Positions 28,453 to 37,448 of a DNA stretch of 52,714 bases are shown here, piece by piece. Numbering within the stretch: the first letter of the stretch is position 1; every line of letters starts with the position of its first letter. A program made the translations under genes and the position numbers. The stretch is from positions 20,080 through 72,793 of the forward strand of contig DUBW01000065.1 of NCBI GenBank assembly GCA_012960135.1, read 5' to 3'. The notes beneath the pieces are model-generated. The model ran no database searches, was not told where the DNA came from, and saw nothing but the letters and a program-made list of their open reading frames with translations. Source of the DNA: Methyloprofundus sp. (GTDB lineage Bacteria; Pseudomonadota; Gammaproteobacteria; Methylococcales; Methylomonadaceae).

Positions 28453-29778
28453 CTACGCAAGGGACTGCATAATGCTCCGTTGGTAATATAAATAATAGCC
28501 AAGCATGATAAGGGTGCGCATGAGCATAAATAAGCTTAAAGCTAGCCACAGTCCATGATTAGCCAAGTCCTGAGTGTAATACCAGCTAGGTAAAAAAACT
28601 AGAAACAGGGATAACAAGATACAATCGCGCATTTGTCTGGATAAAGTCGCCCCGATAAATACGCCATCCAGAAGAAAACTGCTAAACGATATTAATGGCA
28701 AGGCTATCAGCCAAGGCAGATATTCATAAGCAGGCTCGCGAACCTCGGTTAAATGCGTCAAGCTATTGATAATATCTTGCCCTGCGAAATTAAATGTCAG
28801 TGTAAATAGCAGGGCTACAAGCAAAGACCATAAGGCAGTTGTTTTAATAGACTGCTGGAACAGAGCTTTATTTTTAGCGCCTAAAGCACGGCCGATCAAG
28901 GCTTCTGCAGCATGCGCAAAGCCATCCAGTGCATACGCCATAAATGTCTGAAAATTCATGAGTATCGCATTAGCCGCCAAAATAGCACTGCCAAATTTTG
29001 CTCCTTGCACGGTAAAAAAACTAAAGGTAAAAATCAAGCATAAAGTACGCACAAACAAGTGACCATTGATTAATAGCATAGCTTTAATCTTGTCAGCTTG
29101 AAATAGGTGTGGCCAAGACAAAGAGAGGGAAGATACGGGAATATTCCTGATAACAAGTAATACTCCAAAGATTAGGCCTATATATTCAGCCAGAACCGAT
29201 GCCAGGGCAACACCCTCGGTATTCATGCCGTAATGCACGACAAACAATAAATCCAGGCAAATATTACAAGCATTTGTCGTAACGACGATCAATAGAGGGC
29301 TTGTGGTATTTTGTCTGCCTAAAAACCAGCCCAGAATGACATATTGACATAAGCATGCAGGTGCACTCCAGATACGGATGTAAAAATATTGCTGCGCCAA
29401 AGGCTCAATACTATCATTACAATTAATCAGGTAAAAACTAAAGGCAGCAATGGATTGTTGAAAGACTAGAAGCAGTAAGGAAATGCTTGCAGCAAGCACC
29501 ATAGCTCGCAGCAATATGGCGTTTAACTCTAATGTATTATTCGCTCCAAAAGCTTGAGCGCTCAGGCCCGCAGTGCCCATGCGCAAAAAGCCAAAACCCC
29601 AGAATAGAAAATTAAAAATAAGCCCGGCAAGCGCAACAGCAGCGAGAAAGCTGGCATTATCCAAGTGCCCCATAACAGCCGTATCAACCAGACCTAATAG
29701 GGGGGTAGAAATATTGGCAATAATCATCGGCAGGGCAAGCTGCCAGACTTGGCGATGATTAAATCGGGTGTTATTCAA
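28453..29778 (-). CDS. MATE-family efflux transporter (DinF/NorM-like)
   Basis: A 441-residue, twelve-segment cation-coupled multidrug exporter. The N-terminus has RQVWQLALPMIIANISTPLLGLVDTAVMGHL, the MATE start with the conserved Asp in TM1, and GFLRMGTAGLSAQAFGA in the TM2-TM3 region. The second half repeats the pattern at FMAYALDGFAHAAEALIGRALGA, which places it in the DinF branch. The LexA box that would suggest SOS control is not visible upstream. Substrates unknown. Confidence 0.9.
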   Translation of the reverse strand: MNNTRFNHRQVWQLALPMIIANISTPLLGLVDTAVMGHLDNASFLAAVALAGLIFNFLFWGFGFLRMGTAGLSAQAFGANNTLELNAILLRAMVLAASISLLLLVFQQSIAAFSFYLINCNDSIEPLAQQYFYIRIWSAPACLCQYVILGWFLGRQNTTSPLLIVVTTNACNICLDLLFVVHYGMNTEGVALASVLAEYIGLIFGVLLVIRNIPVSSLSLSWPHLFQADKIKAMLLINGHLFVRTLCLIFTFSFFTVQGAKFGSAILAANAILMNFQTFMAYALDGFAHAAEALIGRALGAKNKALFQQSIKTTALWSLLVALLFTLTFNFAGQDIINSLTHLTEVREPAYEYLPWLIALPLISFSSFLLDGVFIGATLSRQMRDCILLSLFLVFLPSWYYTQDLANHGLWLALSLFMLMRTLIMLGYYLYYQRSIMQSLA

Positions 29779-29807
29779 AAACGAAAAGTTGTGTAAAGAA
29801 GTTTGTG

Positions 29808-30512
29808 TTAAATAGAATCAATACCAAAAATTCTGCGATATAAAACGCCATGTAAAACCACAAAGAAAGGCAATGCCCAGATTAAGCCAAATCCCAAAGG
29901 GATTAGGCTGATAAGGTAAATTATTCCCACCAGGGCATAGATGAAAAAAATCTTAAACCAGTGTTGATGTACCGCCTTGCGCGAAGTTTCCATAGCCTGC
30001 CACAAGTTCATATCTTTTTCAATAATTAGCTGCAAGGTAAAAATATAGGCAATGGAAAGATAAATACCAGGGAGTACTAGCAACATAAACCCCAGCACAA
30101 CCAATAATGATGCAAATAAAGTCGCAATAATAATAGGCAGGCTATAAGAAAAATAAGCAAAAGCCAGCTTATACTCAACCGCTGCATCGACCGAGCGATA
30201 TAGTCCCATCATTAAAATCCCAGCACCTATGGGATAGCTAGCCATCGAAATAACAAATTTAAAGGAACTAGTCAAAATAGTTGCTAAAGCCGGATCTATC
30301 ATATTAAAAACCCCCACAACTAAGATCGTGCCAAAGTTGATCGCAGCAAGTGCAAGAAAAATGATTAGCACAGCAACTAAAACAGGACCTTTAAAACCAG
30401 AAGTGCGCGCCCAGGCTTCCTTAAATACCTCTGAGATAGTGAAATCATAAGGCGCAGCAACGCCTTCTTGCATATTGCCTGATAGTGAATTGGTATCGCG
30501 AATTGTTTGCAT
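29808..30512 (-). CDS. Multi-pass membrane protein, DUF975/BPSS1780-like
   Basis: A 234-residue inner-membrane protein of unknown role. A soluble head (YDFTISEVFKEAWARTSGFKG) precedes five to six hydrophobic segments. The block GFMLLVLPGIYLSIAYIFTLQLIIEKDMNLWQAMETSRKAV resembles the repeated domain of DUF975-type and glycerophosphodiesterase membrane-domain proteins. The start at 30512 has GGAG six bases upstream; a longer frame to 30623 would add 37 residues with no conservation visible. It may be cotranscribed with the MATE gene 29 bases further on. Confidence 0.65.
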   Translation of the reverse strand: MQTIRDTNSLSGNMQEGVAAPYDFTISEVFKEAWARTSGFKGPVLVAVLIIFLALAAINFGTILVVGVFNMIDPALATILTSSFKFVISMASYPIGAGILMMGLYRSVDAAVEYKLAFAYFSYSLPIIIATLFASLLVVLGFMLLVLPGIYLSIAYIFTLQLIIEKDMNLWQAMETSRKAVHQHWFKIFFIYALVGIIYLISLIPLGFGLIWALPFFVVLHGVLYRRIFGIDSI

Positions 30513-30675
30513 AAAAAACTCCAGGATAAGAAAACAACAACTGTGAAATAAAGTGTAGTGCAAAATACAAAAAATAGAATTAACTCTAGTTAACTCAGAA
30601 ACCGAAGATAAGAATTTTACCATTATTTAATTATTCTGGTTAAAGACCAAAAAAACAAAAAAACAAAAAAAAGGG

Positions 30676-30703
30676 TTGCCAAGTTAAAATAGTTTTGTAT
30701 AAT
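30676..30703 (+). promoter_or_regulatory. Sigma-70 promoter of tRNA-Lys
   Basis: TTGCCA at 30676-30681 and a perfect TATAAT at 30698-30703 are 16 bases apart, with initiation expected about seven bases on, close to the tRNA start at 30719. An A-rich tract just upstream (30646-30672) could act as an UP element. Confidence 0.8.
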
Positions 30704-30718
30704 AGTCTGCTCTTCAAA

Positions 30719-30794
30719 GGGTCCTTAGCTCAGTTGGTAGAGCACCGCACTTTTAATGCGATGGTCGCGAGTTCGAATCTCGCAGGACCCACCA
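30719..30794 (+). tRNA. tRNA-Lys (anticodon UUU)
   Basis: A 76-base tRNA with encoded CCA. The acceptor is GGGUCCU/AGGACCC, the D arm GCUC-GAGC, the anticodon loop CUUUUAA, and the T arm GCGAG-UUCGAAU-CUCGC. The first anticodon-stem pair (27-43) appears to be a C-A mismatch, leaving four strong pairs. A consensus promoter precedes it and a terminator follows. Confidence 0.95.
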
Positions 30795-31353
30795 TTGAAG
30801 CCTTTGAAAGCTTTCAAGTTTTCAAAATTAAGCCAGCCATCGAGCTGGTTTTTTTATGCCTGAGGGACACTCATGGGGCGCTTCAAAATAACAAACCACT
30901 ACAGCCCTCTGGTCATGCAGGTTATGCTCACAAGGGTGACATGAAGGTAGTTAATTCAGAGATGATTGGCTTTTTATCCACTAAGACTGAATTATTAGGG
31001 AACCTGTCTGTGACAGATGACATTTCTGCTATTTACTGCACAGAGTCCAAAGCTATCTTTTTTCCAACTGTGATAATGGAGTTATGCTAATAACTCAAGC
31101 ATTGAATTAAATGATATTATTTTATCATTAGGAGCTGCCTCATTTGTTTGGTTTTATTCTGCAAGTGAATAAGCAATATATCAAGAAGTGAGCCAGCTTA
31201 ATTTGTCTATTATTGCCTCGATGCATGTTATGCAGAAGCGGGTAGGCTATTGCTAGTCATGATAATCTTGCCTTATTGATTCTCTACAAGTGATTAGCTA
31301 AGAATGATCTGATGCCCCCTTGCTCCGCTTTGAATTCCCCTTGATATGGCCAA
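30795..31353. other. Gap after tRNA-Lys
   Basis: Apart from the terminator at 30831-30855 I see no supported feature in these 559 bases. One frame spans the tRNA and continues to 31090; its residues look non-coding, with no ribosome site. Confidence 0.5.
30831..30855 (+). terminator. Rho-independent terminator of tRNA-Lys
   Basis: AGCCAGC at 30831-30837 pairs through CCAGC with GCTGG at 30844-30848 around a six-base loop, followed by a run of T to 30855. Confidence 0.8.
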
Positions 31354-31884
31354 ATGAAAAAATCAAAAGTTAACATTGGGTTAATTAATCCCAAAAGTCC
31401 AGAAAATGTCGGCTCGGTAATGCGTGCAGCGGGTAATTTTCAAGTCGATAGTGTTTTTTTTACTGGGAAGCGTTATCCTCGAGCATTACAATTTAAACCC
31501 TGTACGGTGGATATAAGTCGTCAAGTAGGCCAGAATATTCCTCTCATTGAAGTCACCTGCCTTTTAGATAATACGTCTAAGAACATGAATTTAGTGTGTG
31601 TTGAATTTGCTGAGAACGCAATACCGTTACCTGAGTTTCAACACCCGCGTCATGCGTTTTATATCTTTGGGCCCGAAGATGGTACGATTAGCCAGGAAAT
31701 CATAGATAGAGCGGATGCTGTTGTCTATGTGCCGACTATTGGCTGCATGAACCTCGCTGCAACGGTAAATGTTGTTCTTTATGATAGGTCCGCTAAGTCT
31801 TTGCAAGCCTTTTCAGGCAATGAGCTCATTCGTCAAAGTCGAGATGTTAATAATAATTTAAAGGTTTCTGGGGATGGTGCTTAA
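31354..31884 (+). CDS. TrmH/SpoU-family RNA 2'-O-methyltransferase
   Basis: A 176-residue SPOUT enzyme that transfers a methyl group from AdoMet to a ribose of tRNA or rRNA. Motif 1 is INPKSPENVGSVMRAAGNF at 11-29 with the catalytic Arg, motif 2 is YIFGPEDGTIS near 108-118, and motif 3 is IGCMNLAATVNVVLYD near 132-147, forming the trefoil knot. The single-domain size suggests TrmL-like tRNA methylation, but the PTIGCMNLA variation leaves the target open. It appears monocistronic. Confidence 0.85.
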   Translation: MKKSKVNIGLINPKSPENVGSVMRAAGNFQVDSVFFTGKRYPRALQFKPCTVDISRQVGQNIPLIEVTCLLDNTSKNMNLVCVEFAENAIPLPEFQHPRHAFYIFGPEDGTISQEIIDRADAVVYVPTIGCMNLAATVNVVLYDRSAKSLQAFSGNELIRQSRDVNNNLKVSGDGA

Positions 31885-32192
31885 ATGGATTTGTGAATAA
31901 TAATTCATATCCAGGTTTCTGCTCACTGTTTTTTTGACTTTTCTAGCTGATCACGTCGAGTGACTAGGCGTTGTATTGCCTTATAGTCGGCAGCTTTAGG
32001 CGGATATGATTTTTTTTCGAAGTCGCCTTTTATACAGGGTGTTCGCAATACCGAGCCATGAGCTGAGCGTCTGCTTTATTGTTTTATAGTTGATAAGGCG
32101 GTTGTAGGGCGGGGCTTTTGCCCGTAACAAATTGTGAATTCGTTAAAGGCGGGCTAAAGCCTCGCCCTACAGGTTTATAAGGTGTGTGTAAT
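31885..32192. other. Convergent gap between methyltransferase and metH
   Basis: The 308-base gap holds a single recognised feature, the REP-like palindrome at 32103-32171; the two genes converge on it. Confidence 0.6.
32103..32171. repeat. REP-like palindrome copy
   Basis: The 22-base arms 32103-32124 (begins TGTAGGGCGGGGC) and 32150-32171 (ends GCCTCGCCCTACA) are reverse complements with two mismatches. It sits between convergent genes, a typical REP position. Confidence 0.85.
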
Positions 32193-35100
32193 CTAGTGCA
32201 AATGCGAAGCCAGCCAGCGCTCGGCTTCTTCCTTCGTTAAATTTTTACGTTGTGCATAATCTTCAAGTTGCTCGGTAGTGATTTTGCCGACATTAAAATA
32301 CTGCGCGTCAGGATGTGAAAAGTACCAGCCGCTGACTGCTGCTGTGGGGTACATGGCGAAACTGTCGGTCAATTCAATGGTGGTATTGGCTTTAACATCC
32401 AGTAACTCGAATAATTTTGCTTTTTCTGTATGGTCAGGGCATGCAGGGTAGCCTGGTGCTGGACGGATGCCTTTATAAGCTTCCTTGATTAATTCTGCAT
32501 TGCTCATTTTTTCGTCATCAACATAGCCCCAGTGTGTTTTGCGCACGCCTAGGTGCATATATTCAGCGAGCGCTTCTGCTAAGCGGTCAGCCAGGGCTTT
32601 AAGCATAATGGAATTATAATCATCATGGTCTTGCTCAAACTCGGCGAGTTTTTTTTCTATGCCAATTCCAGTAGTGACCGCAAAACCTCCGATATAGTCT
32701 TTTTTCCCGCTATCAACGGGAGCAATAAAGTCAGAGAGGCAATAATTGGGTCGTCCCGGTGCTTTGATATTTTGCTGGCGTAAATGATGCAAGGTCTCCA
32801 GCTTTTCTTTGCGCGTGTCGTCTGTGTAGAGAATAATATCATCGCCATCGCTATTTGCTGGGAAGAAACCAATCACTGCTTTTGCTTCTAGCCATTTTTC
32901 AGCGATGATTTGATCAAGCATTGCTTTGGCATCTGCAAATAAAGAAAGGGCATGTTTACCCACCAGTTCATCTTCCAGTATGCCTGGATAACTGCCCGCT
33001 AATTCCCAGGTCTGGAAAAAAGGCGTCCAGTCTATGAAATCAACAAGTTTTCCTAGTGGGAAATGGTCGATGACTTCGACGCCTAATTTTTTAGGGGGAG
33101 CAGGCGTATGGTTCTGCCAGACAAATTTATTGGCACGCGCGGCGTCTAGGTTATGTTGTTTGGTTTTCGCTTTGCGGCCTTTATGTCGCTCACGTACGAC
33201 TACGTACTCTTCTTTAATGCCTAACACATAAGCCGCTTTATGCTCTGCGCTGAGTAAATTCGATGCGACACCCACGGCACGCGAGGCATCTGGCACGTAA
33301 ATGGTTGGCCCTGAATAATGCTCTTCAATTTTTACTGCGGTATGGGCGCGCGAGGTGGTTGCTCCGCCAATCAGCAGGGGTATTTTGAAGTTGAGGCGCT
33401 GCATTTCTTTGGCAACGTGCACCATTTCTTCTAGTGATGGGGTGATCAAGCCACTTAAGCCGATAATATCGACATTTTTCTCTTTAGCGACCTGTAATAT
33501 TTGCGGCGTAGGCACCATCACGCCGATATCGATCACTTCATAGTTGTTACATTGCAATACTACGCCGACGATATTTTTGCCGATATCATGCACATCACCT
33601 TTGACTGTCGCCATCAGGATTTTTCCGTTGGTCTGGATCTCTCCAGATTGTTCGGCTTCCATATAGGGCATTAAATAGGCGACCGACTTTTTCATGACCC
33701 GGGCAGATTTTACGACCTGTGGTAAAAACATTTTACCCTCACCGAATAAATCCCCGACCACATTCATGCCGTCCATTAAAGGGCCTTCTATCACATGTAA
33801 AGTTTTTTCTGCCTGGTGACGGGCTTCTTCGGTGTCTTCTATGATGAAATCAGTGATTCCTTTAACAAGTGCATGCTCAAGGCGTTTGTTGACGGGTAGC
33901 TTGCGCCATTCCAAGTCTTCTTTTTTATTAACAGCGGCATCGCCGCGATATTTTTCAGCAGCTTCTAATAGTCTATCCGTTCCCTCTGGGTCGCGATTAA
34001 GTACTACATCTTCTACAGTGTTGCGTAATTCATCGGGGATATCTGCATAGATGGCAAGTTGTCCTGCATTGACAATTCCCATACCCATGCCTGCTTTAAC
34101 TGCATGGTAGAGAAATACTGCATGGATTGCTTCACGTACCAGGTTGTTGCCGCGAAACGAGAAGGAGACATTAGATACCCCGCCTGAAATCAAGGCATGG
34201 GGACAGCGGCGTTTAATTTCACGGGTGGCTTCGATAAAATCTACGCCGTAATTATTATGCTCTTCTATGCCGGTAGCGATTGCAAAGATGTTGGGGTCAA
34301 AAATAATGTCTTCGGGTGGAAAGCCGACTTGTTCGACTAGAATTTTATAGGCGCGCTGGCAAATTTCCACTTTCCTGGCAAAGGTATCTGCCTGCCCTTG
34401 TTCATCAAAAGCCATGACAATGACTGCCGCTCCATAGCGACGTACTAATCTGGCGTGATATATAAAGGCTTCTTCGCCTTCTTTCATGGAAATCGAGTTG
34501 ACGATGCCTTTACCTTGAATGCATTTCAATCCGGCTTCAATAATGTCCCATTTTGATGAGTCGATCATAATCGGGACTTTGGAAATGTCAGGCTCAGATG
34601 CAATCAGGTTGAGAAAATGCACCATCGCTTCTTGTGATTCCAGCATGCCTTCATCCATGTTGATATCAATAATTTGGGCGCCGTTTATGACTTGCTCGCG
34701 CGCGACATCCAGCGCGGTCTCATAGTCTTCATCAACAATCAGCCGCTTAAATCGGGCAGACCCTGTGACATTGGTACGTTCACCGATATTCACAAAGAGT
34801 GAATCTGCACCGATAGAAAATGGCTCGAGCCCTGCAAGTCGGCAGCGCGTTTCTATCTCTGGTATTTTTCTAGGTGGATATGGGCTAACTGCATCAATAA
34901 TGGCTTTGATATATTCGGGAGACGTTCCGCAACAGCCGCCGATAATATTAAGATAGCCCTGTTTTGCCCAGTCAGCGATTTCTGCTGCCATATCTTCAGG
35001 TAATTCGTCGTACTCACCAAACTCATTGGGTAGGCCTGCGTTCGGGTGGGCTGAGATATATGTGTCAACATGGCTGGATAATTCTTCTACATATTGACGC

Positions 35101-35858
35101 ATTTCTTGCGCGCCTAGAGCGCAGTTAAAGCCAATTGAAATGGGCTTGATATGACTCAGTGAGTTCCAGAATGCAAGCGCAGTTTGTCCTGAAAGAGTAC
35201 GCCCGGATGCATCCGTAATAGTGCCTGAAATCATGACTGGCAATTCGATGTCATGCTCTTGAAAATAGCTATCTATGGCAAAGATTGCGGCTTTGGCATT
35301 AAGCGTGTCAAAGACTGTTTCAATCAACAGTATGTCGGTACCACCGTCAACCAGACCTTTTACTGCTTCGCTATAAGCTTCAACTAATGCATCAAAACTG
35401 ACATTACGAAACGCAGGAGCATTGACATCAGGTGACATTGAAGCTGTTCTGTTAGTTGGCCCTAATGTGCCTGCAACAAATCTTGGTTTATCTGGGGTTT
35501 GCTGGGTCGCTTCTTCGGCTGCCTGTTTAGCTATTTTTGCCGACTCAAAATTAATTTCATAAGCCAGCGATTGCATATTGTAGTCAGCCATGGCAATCGT
35601 AGTGGAGTTAAACGTATTGGTTTCAATAATATCGCAACCGACATCCAGGTAGGCTTTGTGAATGGCTTTAATAATATCCGGCTGGGTCAGTGATAATAAA
35701 TCATTATTACCTTTTAAATCAGAGTCCCAGTCTCTAAAACGCTCACCTCGATAATCTTGTTCTTCCAAATGGTAGCTTTGAATCATTGTGCCCATAGCGC
35801 CATCTAAAAATAAAATTCGTTGAGAAAGCTGCTGGGTTAGAAATTCTTTTTTGTTCAT
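32193..35858 (-). CDS. metH: Cobalamin-dependent methionine synthase
   Basis: MetH moves the methyl group of methyl-tetrahydrofolate to homocysteine through methylcobalamin. The 1221 residues contain all four modules. The homocysteine domain has [11 protein letters not shown] and the zinc cysteines in GFNCALGA and GGCCGTSP (309-310). The methyl-H4F domain has [11 protein letters not shown]. The cobalamin domain has the axial histidine in [11 protein letters not shown] (His757). The reactivation domain has [12 protein letters not shown] near the C-terminus. Length and order equal those of the Escherichia enzyme. It is transcribed alone; 100 bases upstream are too short for a cobalamin riboswitch. 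It connects to the window's C1 genes through the folate pool. Confidence 0.98.
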   Translation of the reverse strand: MNKKEFLTQQLSQRILFLDGAMGTMIQSYHLEEQDYRGERFRDWDSDLKGNNDLLSLTQPDIIKAIHKAYLDVGCDIIETNTFNSTTIAMADYNMQSLAYEINFESAKIAKQAAEEATQQTPDKPRFVAGTLGPTNRTASMSPDVNAPAFRNVSFDALVEAYSEAVKGLVDGGTDILLIETVFDTLNAKAAIFAIDSYFQEHDIELPVMISGTITDASGRTLSGQTALAFWNSLSHIKPISIGFNCALGAQEMRQYVEELSSHVDTYISAHPNAGLPNEFGEYDELPEDMAAEIADWAKQGYLNIIGGCCGTSPEYIKAIIDAVSPYPPRKIPEIETRCRLAGLEPFSIGADSLFVNIGERTNVTGSARFKRLIVDEDYETALDVAREQVINGAQIIDINMDEGMLESQEAMVHFLNLIASEPDISKVPIMIDSSKWDIIEAGLKCIQGKGIVNSISMKEGEEAFIYHARLVRRYGAAVIVMAFDEQGQADTFARKVEICQRAYKILVEQVGFPPEDIIFDPNIFAIATGIEEHNNYGVDFIEATREIKRRCPHALISGGVSNVSFSFRGNNLVREAIHAVFLYHAVKAGMGMGIVNAGQLAIYADIPDELRNTVEDVVLNRDPEGTDRLLEAAEKYRGDAAVNKKEDLEWRKLPVNKRLEHALVKGITDFIIEDTEEARHQAEKTLHVIEGPLMDGMNVVGDLFGEGKMFLPQVVKSARVMKKSVAYLMPYMEAEQSGEIQTNGKILMATVKGDVHDIGKNIVGVVLQCNNYEVIDIGVMVPTPQILQVAKEKNVDIIGLSGLITPSLEEMVHVAKEMQRLNFKIPLLIGGATTSRAHTAVKIEEHYSGPTIYVPDASRAVGVASNLLSAEHKAAYVLGIKEEYVVVRERHKGRKAKTKQHNLDAARANKFVWQNHTPAPPKKLGVEVIDHFPLGKLVDFIDWTPFFQTWELAGSYPGILEDELVGKHALSLFADAKAMLDQIIAEKWLEAKAVIGFFPANSDGDDIILYTDDTRKEKLETLHHLRQQNIKAPGRPNYCLSDFIAPVDSGKKDYIGGFAVTTGIGIEKKLAEFEQDHDDYNSIMLKALADRLAEALAEYMHLGVRKTHWGYVDDEKMSNAELIKEAYKGIRPAPGYPACPDHTEKAKLFELLDVKANTTIELTDSFAMYPTAAVSGWYFSHPDAQYFNVGKITTEQLEDYAQRKNLTKEEAERWLASHLH

Positions 35859-35958
35859 GAGGGTCGCTTGAAGTTGTAGCTATTGGGATTGCTTAGTAAG
35901 GGTAAAGGTGCTTTACTTACACAGCTTAATATAATTACTAAAAATTTACGGAGGGGGC

Positions 35959-36144
35959 ATGCCTAAGCCAACACTTAAACAGATAATCCAAAGTGTGCTT
36001 GCGGCCTTTATTGGCGTGCAAAGCGATGCAAATCGGGAAAGAGACTTTGATCACGGTTCACTGTCTAGTTATCTGATAGTTGGGGCAATTGCGACAGTAT
36101 TGTTTATTTTAATGCTGGTCGCGATAGTGTCATTTATTCTATAG
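35959..36144 (+). CDS. DUF2970 small membrane protein
   Basis: A 61-residue protein with a cytosolic half (LKQIIQSVLAAFIGVQSDANRERDF) and one C-terminal hydrophobic helix (YLIVGAIATVLFILMLVAIVSFIL). The SVLAAFxGVQS...RERDF signature defines DUF2970, widespread in gamma- and betaproteobacteria with no known role. A GGAGGGGG ribosome site lies a few bases before the ATG. Divergent from metH; its transcript probably ends at the bidirectional hairpin at 36187-36214. Confidence 0.85.
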   Translation: MPKPTLKQIIQSVLAAFIGVQSDANRERDFDHGSLSSYLIVGAIATVLFILMLVAIVSFIL

Positions 36145-36186
36145 AAATTAAGCTTTCAACTGCTATTATTCTTTATCTTGTAAAGC

Positions 36187-36216
36187 AAAAAGCCCAGTTA
36201 AAAACTAGGCTTTTAT
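36187..36216. terminator. Bidirectional terminator between convergent small genes
   Basis: AAAAGCCCAGT and ACTAGGCTTTT pair around TAAAA, with A and T runs giving a U tract on either strand. It serves both the DUF2970 gene and the membrane-protein gene at 36238. Confidence 0.8.
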
Positions 36217-36237
36217 TGGTATCTTGTGCCTGAAAAA

Positions 36238-36678
36238 TTATTCTGATGTTTTGAAGCTTTTGATAATAGCTGTAAAAACTTCTTTAATCCCACTAACAAG
36301 ATTGCCTATTTTCTTAGGATCTTCTTTTAGCAAAAATTTTGTTCTCATAAAGGCAACGCTTAACCAGCCCATAAATAGAGGCATAATTTCAAAAAGAACG
36401 CCTAATACGGTACCAAAGAAGCCCTCTTGGATGCCACCGCTACCACCACTATTTGTTACCCGGTCGCCAATATCAGTCAGGTCGCGGTCATATTCACTAC
36501 CTACATCATTACCGTAGCCATCAATAATAAATATATTTATATTGTAAAAAAGTACCTGAACGACAATAAACAAAACTGCTGCCCCTGCTGTCCAGAATAA
36601 TACGTTCCCAGATTTTGCCCGTACGGCAGTTCTATATACCCAGATCGCAACCAATATTGTTAATACACCACCAAACAT
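36238..36678 (-). CDS. Membrane protein of unknown function
   Basis: A 146-residue protein with three hydrophobic segments: residues 2-19 (starting FGGVLTILVAIWV), 28-51 (FWTAGAAVLFIVVQVLFYN) and about 88-110 (GTVLGVLFEIMPLFMGWLSV). An acidic, glycine-rich loop (GNDVGSEYDRDLTDIGDR, then NSGGSGG) separates the second and third. The basic tail has MRTKFLLKEDPKK. I recognise no family. AAGGGG is found eight bases before the ATG, a good ribosome site. Convergent with DUF2970. Confidence 0.65.
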   Translation of the reverse strand: MFGGVLTILVAIWVYRTAVRAKSGNVLFWTAGAAVLFIVVQVLFYNINIFIIDGYGNDVGSEYDRDLTDIGDRVTNSGGSGGIQEGFFGTVLGVLFEIMPLFMGWLSVAFMRTKFLLKEDPKKIGNLVSGIKEVFTAIIKSFKTSE

Positions 36679-36873
36679 GTTTATCCCCTTAAATTTATTG
36701 TTATTTTAAAAAATCCTGGCCTTGCAAGATTATTCTTGTGAAAATTAAAGCACACAGTCAAGAATCAATCATTATAAACATCTAGGCTTTACTCTGGCAA
36801 TTTATCAGTAAAAAATATGGCCATTGATTTAGGCAGAGCTCTTGTTAAAGGGCTCTAAAAAAACCTGGGATAA

Positions 36874-36904
36874 GATGTTCTTGACCGTCAGGGGCAAGAA
36901 CATC
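36874..36904. promoter_or_regulatory. Perfect inverted repeat abutting a -35 box (possible operator)
   Basis: GATGTTCTTG at 36874-36883 and CAAGAACATC at 36895-36904 are exact reverse complements around 11 bases. The right arm ends one base before the -35 hexamer. This is the position of an activator or repressor site. No T run follows the right arm, so a plus-strand terminator is less likely. Confidence 0.55.
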
Positions 36905-36932
36905 TTGACTTCAACGACTTATCTAGTATAAT
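36905..36932 (+). promoter_or_regulatory. Sigma-70 promoter for the 42-residue membrane protein
   Basis: TTGACT at 36905-36910 and TATAAT at 36927-36932 are 16 bases apart, near consensus. Transcription would begin close to 36939, giving a leader of about 60 bases. A second TATAAT at 36971-36976 lacks a well placed -35. Confidence 0.7.
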
Positions 36933-36999
36933 TGAAAGTTCATTTACAGTCATATTTATGACGTAATAACTATAATAAAATACAGAAGGTAGGACACTC

Positions 37000-37128
37000 A
37001 TGGGTGCTATATTAGACGTTACAGAAATGTTAAAAGAGCCTGCGGGCATGGCCGTTGCAGCAGTAGTTATTGCTGGTGGTTATTTCTTCGTAAAATGGGT
37101 TTTCGCTGAACACGAAGACGACGAATAA
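37000..37128 (+). CDS. Small single-pass membrane protein, 42 residues, own transcription unit
   Basis: A 42-residue protein: soluble head (MGAILDVTEMLKEPAG), one hydrophobic helix (MAVAAVVIAGGYFFVKWVF) and an acidic tail (AEHEDDE). The ribosome site GAAGGTAGGA ends seven bases before the ATG. A near-consensus promoter lies at 36905-36932 and a strong terminator at 37156-37186, so the gene is probably well expressed on its own. The single helix with a charged C-terminal end is like accessory subunits of membrane complexes, but I find no family. Neighbours give no clue. Confidence 0.7.
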   Translation: MGAILDVTEMLKEPAGMAVAAVVIAGGYFFVKWVFAEHEDDE

Positions 37129-37448
37129 GTTTTTCGTTTTTTAGCAATACTTTAAAGCCTGTCAGTTTATACTCACAGGCTTTTTTGTGCCTGCTACTTT
37201 TGTTTTATATGTTCAGTAATAAGCCGTATTACAATCCTCGAAACATTGATTAACCATGGCCTTATAAGGATTTGTGGTTTATTTTGAGGAGGAATTATTA
37301 GTAGTAATCTGTTATTAATAGGTTTCGTTATTTAATTCTTTGCGAACTTTTTTAAGCCTCCAAAATCATCGCTGACTTCCTAAAGTCGACCTGCTAGGCG
37401 ATATTCCATTATAATTTGTAGTATTTTTGTAATACTAGAGAATATTAA
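37129..37448. other. Gap between small membrane protein and HTTM-DCC gene
   Basis: Only the terminator at 37156-37186 is recognised. The remaining bases are AT-rich, with no gene or clear promoter. Confidence 0.5.
37156..37186 (+). terminator. Rho-independent terminator after the 42-residue protein
   Basis: AGCCTGT at 37156-37162 pairs with ACAGGCT at 37175-37181, followed by TTTTT. It lies 28 bases past the stop codon. Confidence 0.9.

Larger units (their letters stand above)
36679..36999. other. Regulatory gap upstream of the 42-residue membrane protein
   Basis: The gap contains the perfect hairpin 36874-36904 and the promoter 36905-36932, both annotated separately. No gene is seen in the remaining sequence. 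Confidence 0.6.

Noticed and set aside
30695-31090. 131-codon frame spanning tRNA-Lys
   Set aside because: Its first third is the tRNA and its terminator; the start lies inside the tRNA promoter region.
35859-35958. Cobalamin riboswitch upstream of metH
   Set aside because: The gap is 100 bases, too short for a B12 riboswitch, and no B12-box sequence is seen.
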